Source: Actinomycetes bacterium (lineage in GTDB: Bacteria > Actinomycetota > Actinomycetes > Propionibacteriales > Propionibacteriaceae). From it: a DNA stretch of 14,240 bases. The stretch spans positions 1 to 14,240 of the forward strand of contig JAEYNS010000116.1 in the NCBI GenBank assembly GCA_023412435.1, read 5' to 3'. Shown here piece after piece: positions 1 to 7,727 of this stretch. Position 1 is the stretch's first letter. Each line of letters opens with the position of its first letter. Made by a program: the position numbers and the translations under genes. A model generated the notes under the pieces. The model made no database searches and was not told the DNA's origin. It worked only from the letters and a program-made list of their open reading frames with translations.

Positions 1-1541
1 GCCGCTCGCCGTCCCCGCTGGCGAAGTTCATCCAGCTCTCCCAGCTCCGCGACCGCAACGAGGTGCTGTTCTACCGGCTGCTCAGCGAGAATCTCGAAGA
101 GATGATGCCGATCGTCTACACCCCGACGATCGGCGAGGCGATCGAGCGGTTCAGCCACGAGTACCACGGGGCGCGGGCGGTCTTCCTCTCGATCGATCAC
201 CCCGAACTGGTGGAGCAGTCGCTGCGCGATTTCGAGCTGGACGCCGACGACGTCGACCTGGTCGTCGCCACCGACTCCGAGGGCATCCTCGGGATCGGCG
301 ACCAGGGGATCGGCGGGGTGCAGATCGCGGTCGGCAAGCTCGCGTTGTACACCGCGGCCGCCGGCATCCACCCGCGCCGGGCGATCCCTGTGGTGCTGGA
401 CGTGGGCACCGACAACCTCGGCCTGCTGCACAGCGACGTCTACCTCGGCGAGCGGCACGCCAGGGTCCGCGGCGAGCGGTACGACGCCTTCATCGAGACC
501 TTCGTCAACGCCGTCACCAGGCTGTTCCCGAACGCGATGCTGCACTGGGAGGACTTCGGACCCGGCAACGCCCACCGGCTGCTGCACCGCTACCAGGACC
601 GGATCTGCACCTTCAACGACGACATCCAGGGGACAGCTGCCGTGGTGCTGGCCGCCGTGCTGGCTGCCGTCCGGTCGGCGGGGGTGCCGCTGCCCGAGCA
701 CCGGGTCCTGGTCTACGGCGCCGGAACGGCGGGGGTGGGGATCGCCGACATCATCCGCGACGCGATGGTGCGCGAGGGGCTGCCCGCCGACCAGGGGCAC
801 TCCCGGTTCTACGCCTTCAACCGCAACGGCCTGATCGTCGAGGACTCGGCGGGGGTGCGCGACTTCCAGCGTCCCTACGCGCGGCGCCGCGACGAGGTGG
901 CCGACTGGGAGGTGCGCCAGCCGGGACGAATCTCGCTGCTGGAGACCGTCCGAGCGGTGAAGCCGACCATGCTGATCGGCACCTCGGCCCACTACGGGGC
1001 GTTCACCCGCGAGGTGGTGCAGACGATGGCCGAGACCTGCGACCGGCCGATCATCATGCCGCTGTCGAACCCCACCAGCCACGTCGAGGCGCTGCCCGCC
1101 GACCTGCTGGAGTGGACGGACGGCCGCGCGCTGATCGCCACCGGCAGTCCGTTCGGCACGATCCGGCACGGGGAGGTGTACCACACCATCGCCCAGGCCA
1201 ACAACGCCTTGATCTTCCCCGGCCTCGGGCTCGGCGTGGCCACCGTCCAGTCGACCAGGGTGAGCGACGAAATGATCTACCGGGCCGCCGACGCACTGGC
1301 CGGGCTGGCCAACCAGTACCGGCCAGGGGCGTCGCTGCTGCCGTCCATGAGCGACCTGCGCCTGGTGTCGGCGACGGTGGCGATGGCGGTCGCCCAGTGC
1401 GCGGTCGAGCAGGGCTTCGCCCGCCGTCCGCTGACCGACCCGGTCAACGACATCTACCGGCGGATGTGGAAGCCTGAGTATCCGCGGCTGGAGATCCTGC
1501 CCGCGGACGAGCCGCCGCACTGGCCGCCCGCAAACCGGTAG
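1..1541 (+). CDS. maeA: NAD-dependent malic enzyme, 5' end missing
   Basis: Oxidative decarboxylation of malate to pyruvate and CO2 with reduction of NAD(P); a cytosolic link between the TCA cycle and pyruvate. The reading frame is already open at base 3, and about 512 residues are visible. By comparison with MaeA-type enzymes (about 565 aa) only the N-terminal few dozen residues are lost. Visible motifs: YTPTIGEAIERFS just after the start of the visible part; GDQGIGG; VVLDVGTDN; a metal-binding HWEDFG; the NDDIQGTAAV segment; a Rossmann GAGTAGVGIADII; IMPLSNPTSHVEA; and ATGSPFG. These match the large MaeA/SfcA family rather than the short MaeB form. NAD rather than NADP preference is inferred from family resemblance and not from a specificity residue. 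A GTG at 63 could be mistaken for the start, but conserved family sequence (KFIQLSQLRDRNE) continues upstream of it. A 15-bp hairpin follows the stop immediately. Confidence 0.93.
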   Translation, partial: RSPSPLAKFIQLSQLRDRNEVLFYRLLSENLEEMMPIVYTPTIGEAIERFSHEYHGARAVFLSIDHPELVEQSLRDFELDADDVDLVVATDSEGILGIGDQGIGGVQIAVGKLALYTAAAGIHPRRAIPVVLDVGTDNLGLLHSDVYLGERHARVRGERYDAFIETFVNAVTRLFPNAMLHWEDFGPGNAHRLLHRYQDRICTFNDDIQGTAAVVLAAVLAAVRSAGVPLPEHRVLVYGAGTAGVGIADIIRDAMVREGLPADQGHSRFYAFNRNGLIVEDSAGVRDFQRPYARRRDEVADWEVRQPGRISLLETVRAVKPTMLIGTSAHYGAFTREVVQTMAETCDRPIIMPLSNPTSHVEALPADLLEWTDGRALIATGSPFGTIRHGEVYHTIAQANNALIFPGLGLGVATVQSTRVSDEMIYRAADALAGLANQYRPGASLLPSMSDLRLVSATVAMAVAQCAVEQGFARRPLTDPVNDIYRRMWKPEYPRLEILPADEPPHWPPANR

Positions 1542-1544
1542 CAG

Positions 1545-1582
1545 AACCGGCTCCGAGGGAATACTGCCCTCGGCAGCCGGTT
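1545..1582 (+). terminator. Hairpin after malic enzyme, likely terminator
   Basis: AACCGGCT (1545-1552) and CCGAGGG (1553-1559) pair with CCCTCGG (1567-1573) and AGCCGGTT (1575-1582). This gives 15 base pairs with one bulged C at 1574 and a 7-base loop. It begins 4 bases after the malic enzyme stop codon. The sequence after the stem is only weakly T-rich (TTATCAA), so it is not a textbook intrinsic terminator. Position and stem length still make termination or 3'-end protection the likely role. Confidence 0.6.
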
Positions 1583-1622
1583 ATCAACCGGTTTCGGGAA
1601 GGGCGGGGCCCGTCACCGGGGC

Positions 1623-1889
1623 TCAGGCGTCGTCGCCGGGGCGCAGCGACTCCCAGATCTCCTTGCACTCGGGGCAGACCGGGTAGCGGTCGGGGTTGCG
1701 GGAGGGGACCCACACCTTGCCGCACAGCGCGATCACCGGGGTGCCCATGACCATCGCCTCGGTCAGCTTGCTCTTGTCGACGAAGTGCGAGAAGCGCTCG
1801 TGGTCGCCCTCGTCGAGCCGGTACTCGGTCCGCTCATCAGTGCGGGTGCGTTCCCGGATGATGGTCGCGGTGCCCGGCTGCTCGGTCAT
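1623..1889 (-). CDS. DUF3039 family protein
   Basis: A small 88-aa soluble protein of unknown function, which I recognise as the actinobacterial DUF3039 family. Visible features are a charged N-terminus rich in Arg, Glu and Thr, a central segment with H30 and H35 (GDHERFSHFVDKSKL), a hydrophobic stretch VMGTPVIALCGKVW with C56, and a CPEC pair (C72 and C75) near the end. The three cysteines, perhaps with a histidine, look like a small zinc ribbon; this is inference. The ATG at 1889 is preceded by an AAAGGGGA ribosome-binding site with 4 to 5 bases of spacing. A TAGGAT hexamer on the same strand (1952-1947) could be its -10. It is divergent from the transporter gene and ends facing the malic enzyme hairpin. 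No function should be assumed from the neighbours. Confidence 0.85.
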   Translation of the reverse strand: MTEQPGTATIIRERTRTDERTEYRLDEGDHERFSHFVDKSKLTEAMVMGTPVIALCGKVWVPSRNPDRYPVCPECKEIWESLRPGDDA

Positions 1890-1971
1890 GGAATCCCCTT
1901 TGCGGTGCCGACGTCGCGCTGTGGCGCTGGCGGACGTGCCATGCTCATCCTACCGACCCCAGGAGAAGCAG

Positions 1972-3372
1972 ATGGACGACGCCGCGGCCGCCCGAGGGAG
2001 CCGGCGTGCGTTGACGGCGGGCCTGCTGCTGTGCATCGCGGCGATTGCCTTCGAGTTCATGGCGGTGCTGGCGGCGATGCCCGCGGCGGTGGCCGACCTG
2101 GGCCAACCCGAGGTCTACGCCTGGGCGTTCACCGGGTTCGTCATCGCGCAGACCTTCACGATCGTGGCTGCCGGACAGGTCTCCGACCGGATCGGGCCCG
2201 TGGTCCCGATGGTCGCCGGCGTGCTGGTCTTCGCTGTCGGTCTGGTCTGCGCCGCGATCGCCCCGTCGATGGCCTTTCTCGTGCTCGCCCGGTTCATCCA
2301 GGGCCTGGGCGCGGGCGCCATCAACGTCTCGGTGATGATCCTGGTGGGGTTGGCCTACGAGCCCCGCGATCAGGCCAGGGTGATGACCGGGTTCTCGATC
2401 GCCTGGATGGTGCCAACCCTCGTCGGCCCGGTGCTGGCGGCGTGGCTGGCCGAGACCTGGTCGTGGCGCTGGGTGTTCTGGTCGGTGCTGCCGCTGCTGC
2501 TGATCGCCAACGCGCTGGTGCTGGCACCGCTGCGCCGGGTGCAGCTGCCGCCGCCGCACCCGCCCGCCACCGGCGCCGGCCGTCCGATGGCGATGGCGGC
2601 GATGATCGCCGGGGGCGCCGCCCTCGTGCAGTGGGCGGGCCAGCACCTGGAACCGCTCTCGCTGGTGTGGCTGGTCGCGGGGATCGGTCTGTTGGTGTGG
2701 GGGCTGCCGACCCTGATGCCGGCCGGCTACCGGCCCTGGGTCGGGGGATTGTCCGCTGTCGTGACGGTGCGGACGCTGCTGTCCGGGGCCTTCTACGGCG
2801 CGGAGGCCTTCCTGCCGCTGATGCTGGTCACCGTGGTGGGACTCGACCTGCAGACAGCGGCGCTGGGGGTGATGGCCGGCTCGATCGGCTGGTCGATCGG
2901 CGGCTGGGTGCAGTCCCGCTCGTGGCTACGGCTCCGGCGCGACACCATCGTCGTCCTCGGCACGGTCCTCACCGCCGCCGGAGTCGCCGCGGTAGCGGTC
3001 GGCGGGTTCGTCGCCGCCCTCCCGCTGTGGCTCATCCTCGCGGGCTGGACGCTGGCCGGCGGCGGGATGGGTCTCGCGCACACCAGCACCGCGCTGGCGG
3101 TGATGCAGATCTCGTCGCCCGCCGCACTGGGCCGCAACACCTCGTCCCTGCAGGTCGGCGAGGCGCTCGGCAACGCCCTGCTCGGCGGCCTGGCGGGAAC
3201 CATCTACGCGGTCACGCTGGCCCGGCCCGACCTCGCGTTCGGGCTCGTCATGTCGGCGATGGTGGTGCTGCTGCTGATGGCCGCGGTCTCGGCTGGACGG
3301 ATCGGCGCGCTGCAGAACCACTCCGTGAGCCTGGCCGAGACCGACGCCGTCGCGACCAGGGCCCCGGACTAG
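1972..3372 (+). CDS. Major facilitator superfamily efflux transporter
   Basis: A 466-aa integral membrane protein, probably a proton-coupled drug or metabolite exporter. Motif A is GQVSDRIGP (residues 68-76). A motif-B-like arginine lies in LARFIQGLGAG (R107). A motif-C-like VGPVLAAWL (151-159) in TM5 is typical of antiporters. Hydrophobic stretches suggest 12 to 14 membrane segments. Two extra ones near residues 205-222 and 228-248, between the two six-helix halves, favour the 14-helix DHA2-like layout; this count is by eye. The start at 1972 is chosen because AGGAG (1961-1965) precedes the ATG by 6 bases and the N-terminus (MDDAAAARGSRR) leads straight into TM1. The frame stays open upstream, but that part overlaps the DUF3039 gene. 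The substrate is unknown. It ends 17 bases from the end of the convergent PhzF-family gene. Confidence 0.88.
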   Translation: MDDAAAARGSRRALTAGLLLCIAAIAFEFMAVLAAMPAAVADLGQPEVYAWAFTGFVIAQTFTIVAAGQVSDRIGPVVPMVAGVLVFAVGLVCAAIAPSMAFLVLARFIQGLGAGAINVSVMILVGLAYEPRDQARVMTGFSIAWMVPTLVGPVLAAWLAETWSWRWVFWSVLPLLLIANALVLAPLRRVQLPPPHPPATGAGRPMAMAAMIAGGAALVQWAGQHLEPLSLVWLVAGIGLLVWGLPTLMPAGYRPWVGGLSAVVTVRTLLSGAFYGAEAFLPLMLVTVVGLDLQTAALGVMAGSIGWSIGGWVQSRSWLRLRRDTIVVLGTVLTAAGVAAVAVGGFVAALPLWLILAGWTLAGGGMGLAHTSTALAVMQISSPAALGRNTSSLQVGEALGNALLGGLAGTIYAVTLARPDLAFGLVMSAMVVLLLMAAVSAGRIGALQNHSVSLAETDAVATRAPD

Positions 3373-3389
3373 CCTTCCGGTCGAGCCCG

Positions 3390-4262
3390 TCAGTCAGCGA
3401 TGCCGGTGACCCGCCCGCTCACCCTGATTCCGCCGGACGGCGGCACCTCGACCAGCAGCCGGCTCGGGCGCCCGACGTGGTGGCCCTGCCGGATCTCGAA
3501 GCCGGCAGGGTGCCCGCCGAGCGCGCGCAGGTAGCCGCCGAGGGAGGCGGCCGCCGAACCGGTGGCCGGGTCCTCGGTGATGGCGCCGACCGGGAACAGG
3601 TTGCGCGCCTCGAACAGCGCGGGTGCCAGACGGTGCACCACAGACACCGTTCCCTGCCAGCCCTCGCGGTCCATCAGCCGGCGGACGGCCGCCGGGTCGA
3701 AGCCGAAGCCGTCGAATCGGACCTGGTCCGCGACCGCGACGATCGGGTGCCAGTTGCCGGCGAACGCCTCGAGCAGGGGCAGCGCCGGATCCAGGTCGTC
3801 ACGGTTCAGGCCGAGCAACCCGAGCAGTTCGTCGGCCACCGCGTCCGCCAGCGGCCTGACCTGGGGCGGCACGCTGGTGAAGCTCACCAGCACCGAGCCC
3901 CCGGAGGCGGCGGTGTCGATCGGTACCTCGCCGACCGGGGTGTCGAACCGGAACACGCCGGTGCCTGCCCGTTCGGCGAGGACGGCGGCCGCCGCCACGG
4001 TGGCGTGGCCGCAGAACGGTACCTCGGCGTAGGGGGAGAAGTAGCGGACCCCGAAGCGGCGCGGGTCCGGGCCGGGCAGCAGGAAGGCGGTCTCGGAGTA
4101 GCCGACCTGAGCGGCAAGGTCCAGCATGCGGGCATCGGAGAGTCCCCGGGCGTCGGTGACGACACCGGCAGGGTTCCCGCCGGCCCCGTCCAGCGCGAAG
4201 GCCGCCAGCCGCAGCACCTCGGGCTGCCCGGGCGACCCGGTATCGGTGTCCAGCGGTGCCAT
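3390..4262 (-). CDS. PhzF family isomerase/epimerase-like protein
   Basis: A 290-aa protein of the PhzF (diaminopimelate-epimerase fold) family. The founding member isomerises DHHA in phenazine synthesis, but most homologues such as this one stand alone and have no known substrate. Visible motifs: GNPAGV (29-34); SETAF (56-60) carrying the catalytic Glu (E57); RYFSPYAEVPFCGHAT (73-88), where FSPYAE stands for the usual FTP-x-x-E; and TEDPATGSAA (229-238), the hallmark of the second lobe. Length is normal. ATG 4262 is chosen because a purine-rich GAGGGGGTGGGG ribosome-binding site lies just upstream; an earlier in-frame start would add 18 Arg-rich residues that are not family-like. There is no phenazine gene nearby, so calling this phenazine biosynthesis would be an over-annotation. 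It is divergent from a MarR-type gene across a 139-base gap, so it may be that regulator's target. Confidence 0.9.
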   Translation of the reverse strand: MAPLDTDTGSPGQPEVLRLAAFALDGAGGNPAGVVTDARGLSDARMLDLAAQVGYSETAFLLPGPDPRRFGVRYFSPYAEVPFCGHATVAAAAVLAERAGTGVFRFDTPVGEVPIDTAASGGSVLVSFTSVPPQVRPLADAVADELLGLLGLNRDDLDPALPLLEAFAGNWHPIVAVADQVRFDGFGFDPAAVRRLMDREGWQGTVSVVHRLAPALFEARNLFPVGAITEDPATGSAAASLGGYLRALGGHPAGFEIRQGHHVGRPSRLLVEVPPSGGIRVSGRVTGIAD

Positions 4263-4302
4263 CGCCCCACCCCCTCGCGTCCGGCGGCTCCGGAACGTTC
4301 GT

Positions 4303-4308
4303 ACAGTA
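4303..4308 (-). promoter_or_regulatory. Candidate -10 element for the PhzF-family gene
   Basis: On the minus strand the hexamer TACTGT (fits TAnnnT) lies about 40 bases before the PhzF-family ATG. That would leave a leader of roughly 30 bases containing the GAGGGGG ribosome-binding site. No convincing -35 is visible, which is common in actinobacteria. A GC-rich perfect hairpin (GACCCG-CGGG-CGGGTC, 4321-4336) sits just upstream. Confidence 0.35.
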
Positions 4309-4370
4309 GCCGCCACTGCCGACCCGCGGGCGGGTCCGCAGGTGAGACGGCGGGAAGTCGCCCCGCGGTG

Positions 4371-4389
4371 TTATCTTGATATCGAAACA
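4371..4389. promoter_or_regulatory. Palindromic candidate operator upstream of marR-type gene
   Basis: The sequence TTATCTTGATATCGAAACA is AT-rich in a GC-rich context and is centred on the perfect palindrome GATATC. The wider TTGATATCGAA is palindromic except at one pair of positions. It lies 13 bases before the MarR-family GTG, and TATCTT within it could be a -10. Autoregulation by the MarR-type protein is inferred from position and symmetry; no binding motif is established for this protein. Confidence 0.45.
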
Positions 4390-4401
4390 CCGGGAGGTGC
4401 A

Positions 4402-4893
4402 GTGGCTGACGAGGTGGACGCGATAGTCCGGGCCTGGCGCCGTGAGGCGCCCGCGCTCGATGTCTCCCCGATGGAGGTGCTGTCCCGGGTCAGCCGTCTC
4501 TCCCGCCACCTCGACCTCGCCCGGCGCACCGCCTTCGCCGCCCACGACCTCGAGGTCTGGGAGTTCGACGTGCTGGCGGCGCTGCGCCGCGAAGGGCCGC
4601 CCTATGTGCTGTCCCCGGGCGAGTTGACCCGCCAGACTCTGTCGACCTCGGGCACCATGACGAACCGGATCGACCGGCTGGAGCACAAGGGGCTGGTCGC
4701 CAGGGAGCCGAACATCGACGACCGGCGCGGGGTTCGCGTCCGGCTCACCGGCGAGGACATGGCGCGGGTGAGCGCGGCCCTGGCCGACCTGCTCGACTTC
4801 GAACGGCAGCTGCTCGACAAGGTGGATCCGCAGACCCGCGAGCAGCTCGCCGACGCGCTGCGGCGGTTGCTGGTTTCTTTCGAAGTCGGCTGA
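4402..4893 (+). CDS. MarR family winged-helix transcriptional regulator
   Basis: A 163-aa dimeric DNA-binding regulator. An N-terminal helical dimerisation segment covers about 20-50. The winged helix runs from about 52 to 115, with a recognition helix in STSGTMTNRIDRLEHKGLV (81-99) and a wing with the typical DDRRGVRVRLT (106-116). A C-terminal helix follows. GTG 4402 is the chosen start: GGGAGGTG (4392-4399) lies just upstream and the palindromic site lies before that, while the longer open frame would run into the divergent gene's promoter. No ligand cysteine of the OhrR type is seen in the N-terminal helix, so the signal is unknown. Its likely targets are itself and the divergent PhzF-family gene; control of malQ downstream is less likely because malQ has its own gap of 70 bases. 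Confidence 0.9.
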   Translation: MADEVDAIVRAWRREAPALDVSPMEVLSRVSRLSRHLDLARRTAFAAHDLEVWEFDVLAALRREGPPYVLSPGELTRQTLSTSGTMTNRIDRLEHKGLVAREPNIDDRRGVRVRLTGEDMARVSAALADLLDFERQLLDKVDPQTREQLADALRRLLVSFEVG

Positions 4894-4899
4894 GGAAGG

Positions 4900-4905
4900 T
4901 ATCGT
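4900..4905 (+). promoter_or_regulatory. Candidate -10 element for malQ
   Basis: TATCGT lies 7 bases after the MarR-type stop codon and fits TAnnnT. Transcription from it would give malQ a leader of about 50 bases. No clear -35 is seen. The alternative is read-through from the regulator gene. Confidence 0.3.
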
Positions 4906-4963
4906 TTCCGGGTCGAGCACACCAGCGGGTTAGCGCCCACCCTCACCGAAAGTCTTGCGCCTC

Positions 4964-7135
4964 ATGGCACTGTCCAATCCCATGCTCTACGAGCTGGCAG
5001 CAGCATTCGGCATCGCCACCGAGTTCTGGGACTGGAAGGGCCGCCACACCACCATCGACGACGAGACCATGGTCGGCATCCTTGCCAGCATGGACGTCGA
5101 CGCCTCCGACCCCGACCGGGCAGCGGAGGCGCTCCAGGTGTGGCGGAACCGTCCGTGGACGCGGGTGCTGCCGCCGTGTGTCGTGACGAGGGAGGGACGG
5201 CCGCACCGGATCTACGTCCACGTCCCGCACGGCGAGTGGGTCAACGTCGGCATCCGGCTCGAGGAGGGCGGCTGGCGTGACGTCCCGCAGGTCGGTCATG
5301 ACGAGCCGCCGCGCTGGATCGATGGCCAACTGACCGGCGAGGCCGCGTTCGAGCTGCCCGGTGACCTCCCGCTCGGCTACCACCGGCTGCACGCCGACAC
5401 CGCCGCGGGGCCGAGCGAGAGCACCCTGGTGGTGAGCCCGCAGTTCCTCGGCTTCCCGGCCACGATGGGCGACAAGCGGGCGTGGGGCTACGCCGTCCAG
5501 CTCTACAGTGTCCGCTCGGAAGACTCGTGGGGGATCGGCGACCTGGTCGACCTCAGCGACCTCGCCACCTGGGCGGCCACCCAGCAGTTCGCCAGCTACA
5601 TCCTGATCAACCCGCTGCACGCCGCCGAGCCGCAGCCGCCGCTGGAGCCGTCGCCCTACCTGCCGTCCAGCCGGCGGTTCGTGAACCCGCTCTACGTCCG
5701 GCCCGAGCAGCTGCCGGAGTACGGCCAGCTCGACGAGCCGGAGCGCCGCCAGATCCAGCAGTTGAAGGCCGAGCTGAAGGACGCGCTGGCAGACCAGCCC
5801 CTGATCGACCGGGACACGATCTGGAACTACAAGCTGCCGGCGCTGCGGATCATCCACCAGGCCGGGCTGCGTCCGGTGCGCCGGATGGCGCTGGAGGATT
5901 TCGTCCGGCGCGAGGGGCGAGCGCTCACCCAGTTCGCCACCTGGTGCGCGCTGGTCACCGAACACGGCACCAACTGGCGGGAGTGGCCGGCGGAGTACCA
6001 CCGCCCGTCCTCGCCCGAGGTGGCGGCCTTCGCCGAGCAGCACGCCGCCGACATCGCCTTCTACGAGTGGATCCAGTGGGTGGCCGACATCCAGCTGCGT
6101 GCCGCCCAGTCGGTGGCCCGCGACTCCGGGATGCGGATCGGCATCATGAGCGACCTCGCGGTCGGCGTGAGCAAGCAGAGCGCCGAGGCCTGGACCTACG
6201 GCAACCTGTTCGCCCAGGGGGTGAGCGTCGGCGCCCCGCCCGACCACTTCAACCAGACTGGCCAGGACTGGGGCCAGTCGCCGTGGCGGCCGGACCGGCT
6301 CGACGACCTGTCGTACGCGCCCTTCCGCAGCACCGTCGCCGGGCTGCTGCGCCATTCCGGCGGGATGCGGGTCGACCACATCATGGCGATGTTCCGGCTG
6401 TGGTGGATTCCCGAGGGCCAGCCCCCGACGAAGGGCACCTACGTCCGGTACAACCATGAGGCGATGGTCGGCATCCTCGCTCTCGAGGCCCACAGGGCCG
6501 GCGCGCTGATCGTGGGGGAGGACCTCGGCGTGGTCGAACCGTGGGTGCGCGACTACCTGCGGGAGCGGGGCATTCTGGGCACCTCGATCGGCTGGTTCGA
6601 GCGGACCGAGGACGGCAGGCCGTTGCCACCCCAGTGGTGGCGGGAGTACTGCCTGGCCTCGGTGACCACGCACGACCTGCCGCCCACCGCGGGCTATCTC
6701 GCCAAGGACCACATCCGGTTGCAGCACGGCCTCGGCCTGCTCACCGAGTCGCTCGAGGACGAGCTGGCCGCCGCCGATCGCGAGCAGGCGTCGTTCATCG
6801 CCTTCCTCCACGAGCACGGCTTCCTCGAGGAGGTGGAGGAGCCGACCACCGAGGACATCGTGCTCGCGCTGCACCGCTACCTGGTCGCCACCCCGGCGCG
6901 GGTGCTGTGCGCGGCGCTGCCGGACGCGGTCGGCGACCGGCGCACCCAGAACCAGCCGGGCACGTGGCGCGAGTACCCGAATTGGCGGATCCCGCTGAGC
7001 CACCCGGACGGGCGCACGATGAGCCTCGAGGAGCTCTATGTGGACGAACGCGCGCTGCGGCTGGCCGGGATCATGAACGAGTTCGCCGCACCGCCGGTAG
7101 CCCCCCGGTTCGTTCCCGAGGCGGTCCTCGACTAG
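4964..7135 (+). CDS. malQ: 4-alpha-glucanotransferase (amylomaltase, GH77)
   Basis: Cytosolic enzyme that disproportionates maltodextrins by transferring glucan chains; part of glycogen and maltodextrin turnover. The 723-aa length fits the long actinobacterial form. An N-terminal beta-sandwich-like region occupies roughly 1-150, then the GH77 barrel begins at GYAVQLYSVRSEDSWGIGDL. The catalytic residues are all visible: nucleophile Asp in GMRVDHIMAMFR (D471), acid/base Glu in IVGEDLGVVEP (E519) and the third acid in VTTHDLPPTAGY (D571). SPYLPSSRRFVNPLYV and QDWGQSPWRPDRL are further family signatures. ATG 4964 is chosen; a TTG at 4955 in the same frame is possible. Neither has a strong ribosome-binding site, so the exact start is unsure. 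The stop lies 22 bases from the convergent pncA stop. Confidence 0.95.
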   Translation: MALSNPMLYELAAAFGIATEFWDWKGRHTTIDDETMVGILASMDVDASDPDRAAEALQVWRNRPWTRVLPPCVVTREGRPHRIYVHVPHGEWVNVGIRLEEGGWRDVPQVGHDEPPRWIDGQLTGEAAFELPGDLPLGYHRLHADTAAGPSESTLVVSPQFLGFPATMGDKRAWGYAVQLYSVRSEDSWGIGDLVDLSDLATWAATQQFASYILINPLHAAEPQPPLEPSPYLPSSRRFVNPLYVRPEQLPEYGQLDEPERRQIQQLKAELKDALADQPLIDRDTIWNYKLPALRIIHQAGLRPVRRMALEDFVRREGRALTQFATWCALVTEHGTNWREWPAEYHRPSSPEVAAFAEQHAADIAFYEWIQWVADIQLRAAQSVARDSGMRIGIMSDLAVGVSKQSAEAWTYGNLFAQGVSVGAPPDHFNQTGQDWGQSPWRPDRLDDLSYAPFRSTVAGLLRHSGGMRVDHIMAMFRLWWIPEGQPPTKGTYVRYNHEAMVGILALEAHRAGALIVGEDLGVVEPWVRDYLRERGILGTSIGWFERTEDGRPLPPQWWREYCLASVTTHDLPPTAGYLAKDHIRLQHGLGLLTESLEDELAAADREQASFIAFLHEHGFLEEVEEPTTEDIVLALHRYLVATPARVLCAALPDAVGDRRTQNQPGTWREYPNWRIPLSHPDGRTMSLEELYVDERALRLAGIMNEFAAPPVAPRFVPEAVLD

Positions 7136-7150
7136 CGGTACCGGCCAGCG

Positions 7151-7176
7151 CCGCGGGTCACGTCGAGGGCCCGCGG
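7151..7176. terminator. Hairpin in the malQ/pncA convergent junction
   Basis: CCGCGGG (7151-7157) is the exact inverse of CCCGCGG (7170-7176), with a 12-base loop. It overlaps the last codons of pncA. A bidirectional terminator is possible at this tail-to-tail junction, but there is no T tract and such GC-only palindromes arise by chance in this genome. Confidence 0.25.
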
Positions 7177-7727
7177 CCGACCACCGTCACCCCTGCCTGC
7201 GCGAACTCGCCGAGCGTGGTGTCGAGCCGGTCGGGCGAGACCGCCGCGGTCAGGTCGAGCAGCACCCTGGTCGCCAGGCCGGCGGCAGCTGCGTCCAGCG
7301 CCGTCGCCCTGACGCAGTGGTCGGTGGCGATCCCTGCCACGTCCACCGCCCCGACCTCGTGGTCGGCGAGCCACTCGGCGAGGCTCTCGCCGTCGCTGCT
7401 GCCCTCGAACCCCGAGTAGGCGGCTGCGAACTCGCCCTTGGTGAACACCGCCTCGAACCGGCGGTTGGCCAGACCGGGGTGGAACTCGGCGCCCGGGGTG
7501 CCGGCCACGCAGTGGGGCGGCCACGAGTCGACGTAGTCGGGGGTGTCGGAGAAGTGCGGTCCCGGGTCGATGTGGTGGTCCTTGGTGGCCACCACGTGGT
7601 CGTAGCCGTGGTCGCCGGCCAGCAACCCCGAGATCGCGTCCGCCACCGCGGCGCCGCCGGCGACGGCGAGCGAACCGCCCTCGCAGAAGTCGTTCTGGAC
7701 GTCGACGACGATCAGCGCACGGGACAT
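7158..7727 (-). CDS. pncA: Nicotinamidase/pyrazinamidase
   Basis: Hydrolyses nicotinamide to nicotinate and ammonia, the first step of nicotinamide salvage; homologues also activate pyrazinamide. The 189-aa length is normal for the isochorismatase-fold family. The whole active site can be placed: catalytic Asp D9 (VDVQNDF), Lys K97 (FTKGEF) and Cys C138 (TDHCVR), with metal ligands D50, H52 and H58 (KDHHIDPGPHF) and H72 (PPHC). The GIATDHCV segment holds the cis-peptide region next to the cysteine. The ATG at 7727 shares its A with the TGA of pncB (TGATG). Its AAGGAGG ribosome-binding site is made from the last pncB codons, with 4 bases of spacing. This implies translational coupling: the product of PncA is the substrate of PncB. 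Confidence 0.96.
   Translation of the reverse strand: MSRALIVVDVQNDFCEGGSLAVAGGAAVADAISGLLAGDHGYDHVVATKDHHIDPGPHFSDTPDYVDSWPPHCVAGTPGAEFHPGLANRRFEAVFTKGEFAAAYSGFEGSSDGESLAEWLADHEVGAVDVAGIATDHCVRATALDAAAAGLATRVLLDLTAAVSPDRLDTTLGEFAQAGVTVVGRGPST

Noticed and set aside
1696..1971. N-terminal extension of the transporter by 92 residues
   Set aside because: It overlaps the DUF3039 gene on the other strand, is not hydrophobic or family-like, and a good AGGAG site marks the ATG at 1972.
3390..4262. Phenazine biosynthesis locus
   Set aside because: Only a PhzF-family protein is present; no phzA, B, D, E or G homologue is nearby, and most family members are unrelated to phenazines.
4321..4336. GACCCG-CGGG-CGGGTC hairpin as a terminator
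   Set aside because: It lies between divergent starts with no gene ending there; short GC-only palindromes are expected by chance. Kept only as a possible operator part.
1785..4379. An 864-codon plus-strand open frame across the transporter, PhzF-family gene and the gap between
   Set aside because: It is low-complexity Arg/Gly/Ala-rich translation that crosses two recognisable genes on different strands.
4943..7003. A 686-codon open frame on the strand opposite malQ
   Set aside because: It is antisense to a gene with all GH77 catalytic residues; its composition (Arg, Gly, Pro, Val, His-rich) is what reading high-GC codons backwards gives.
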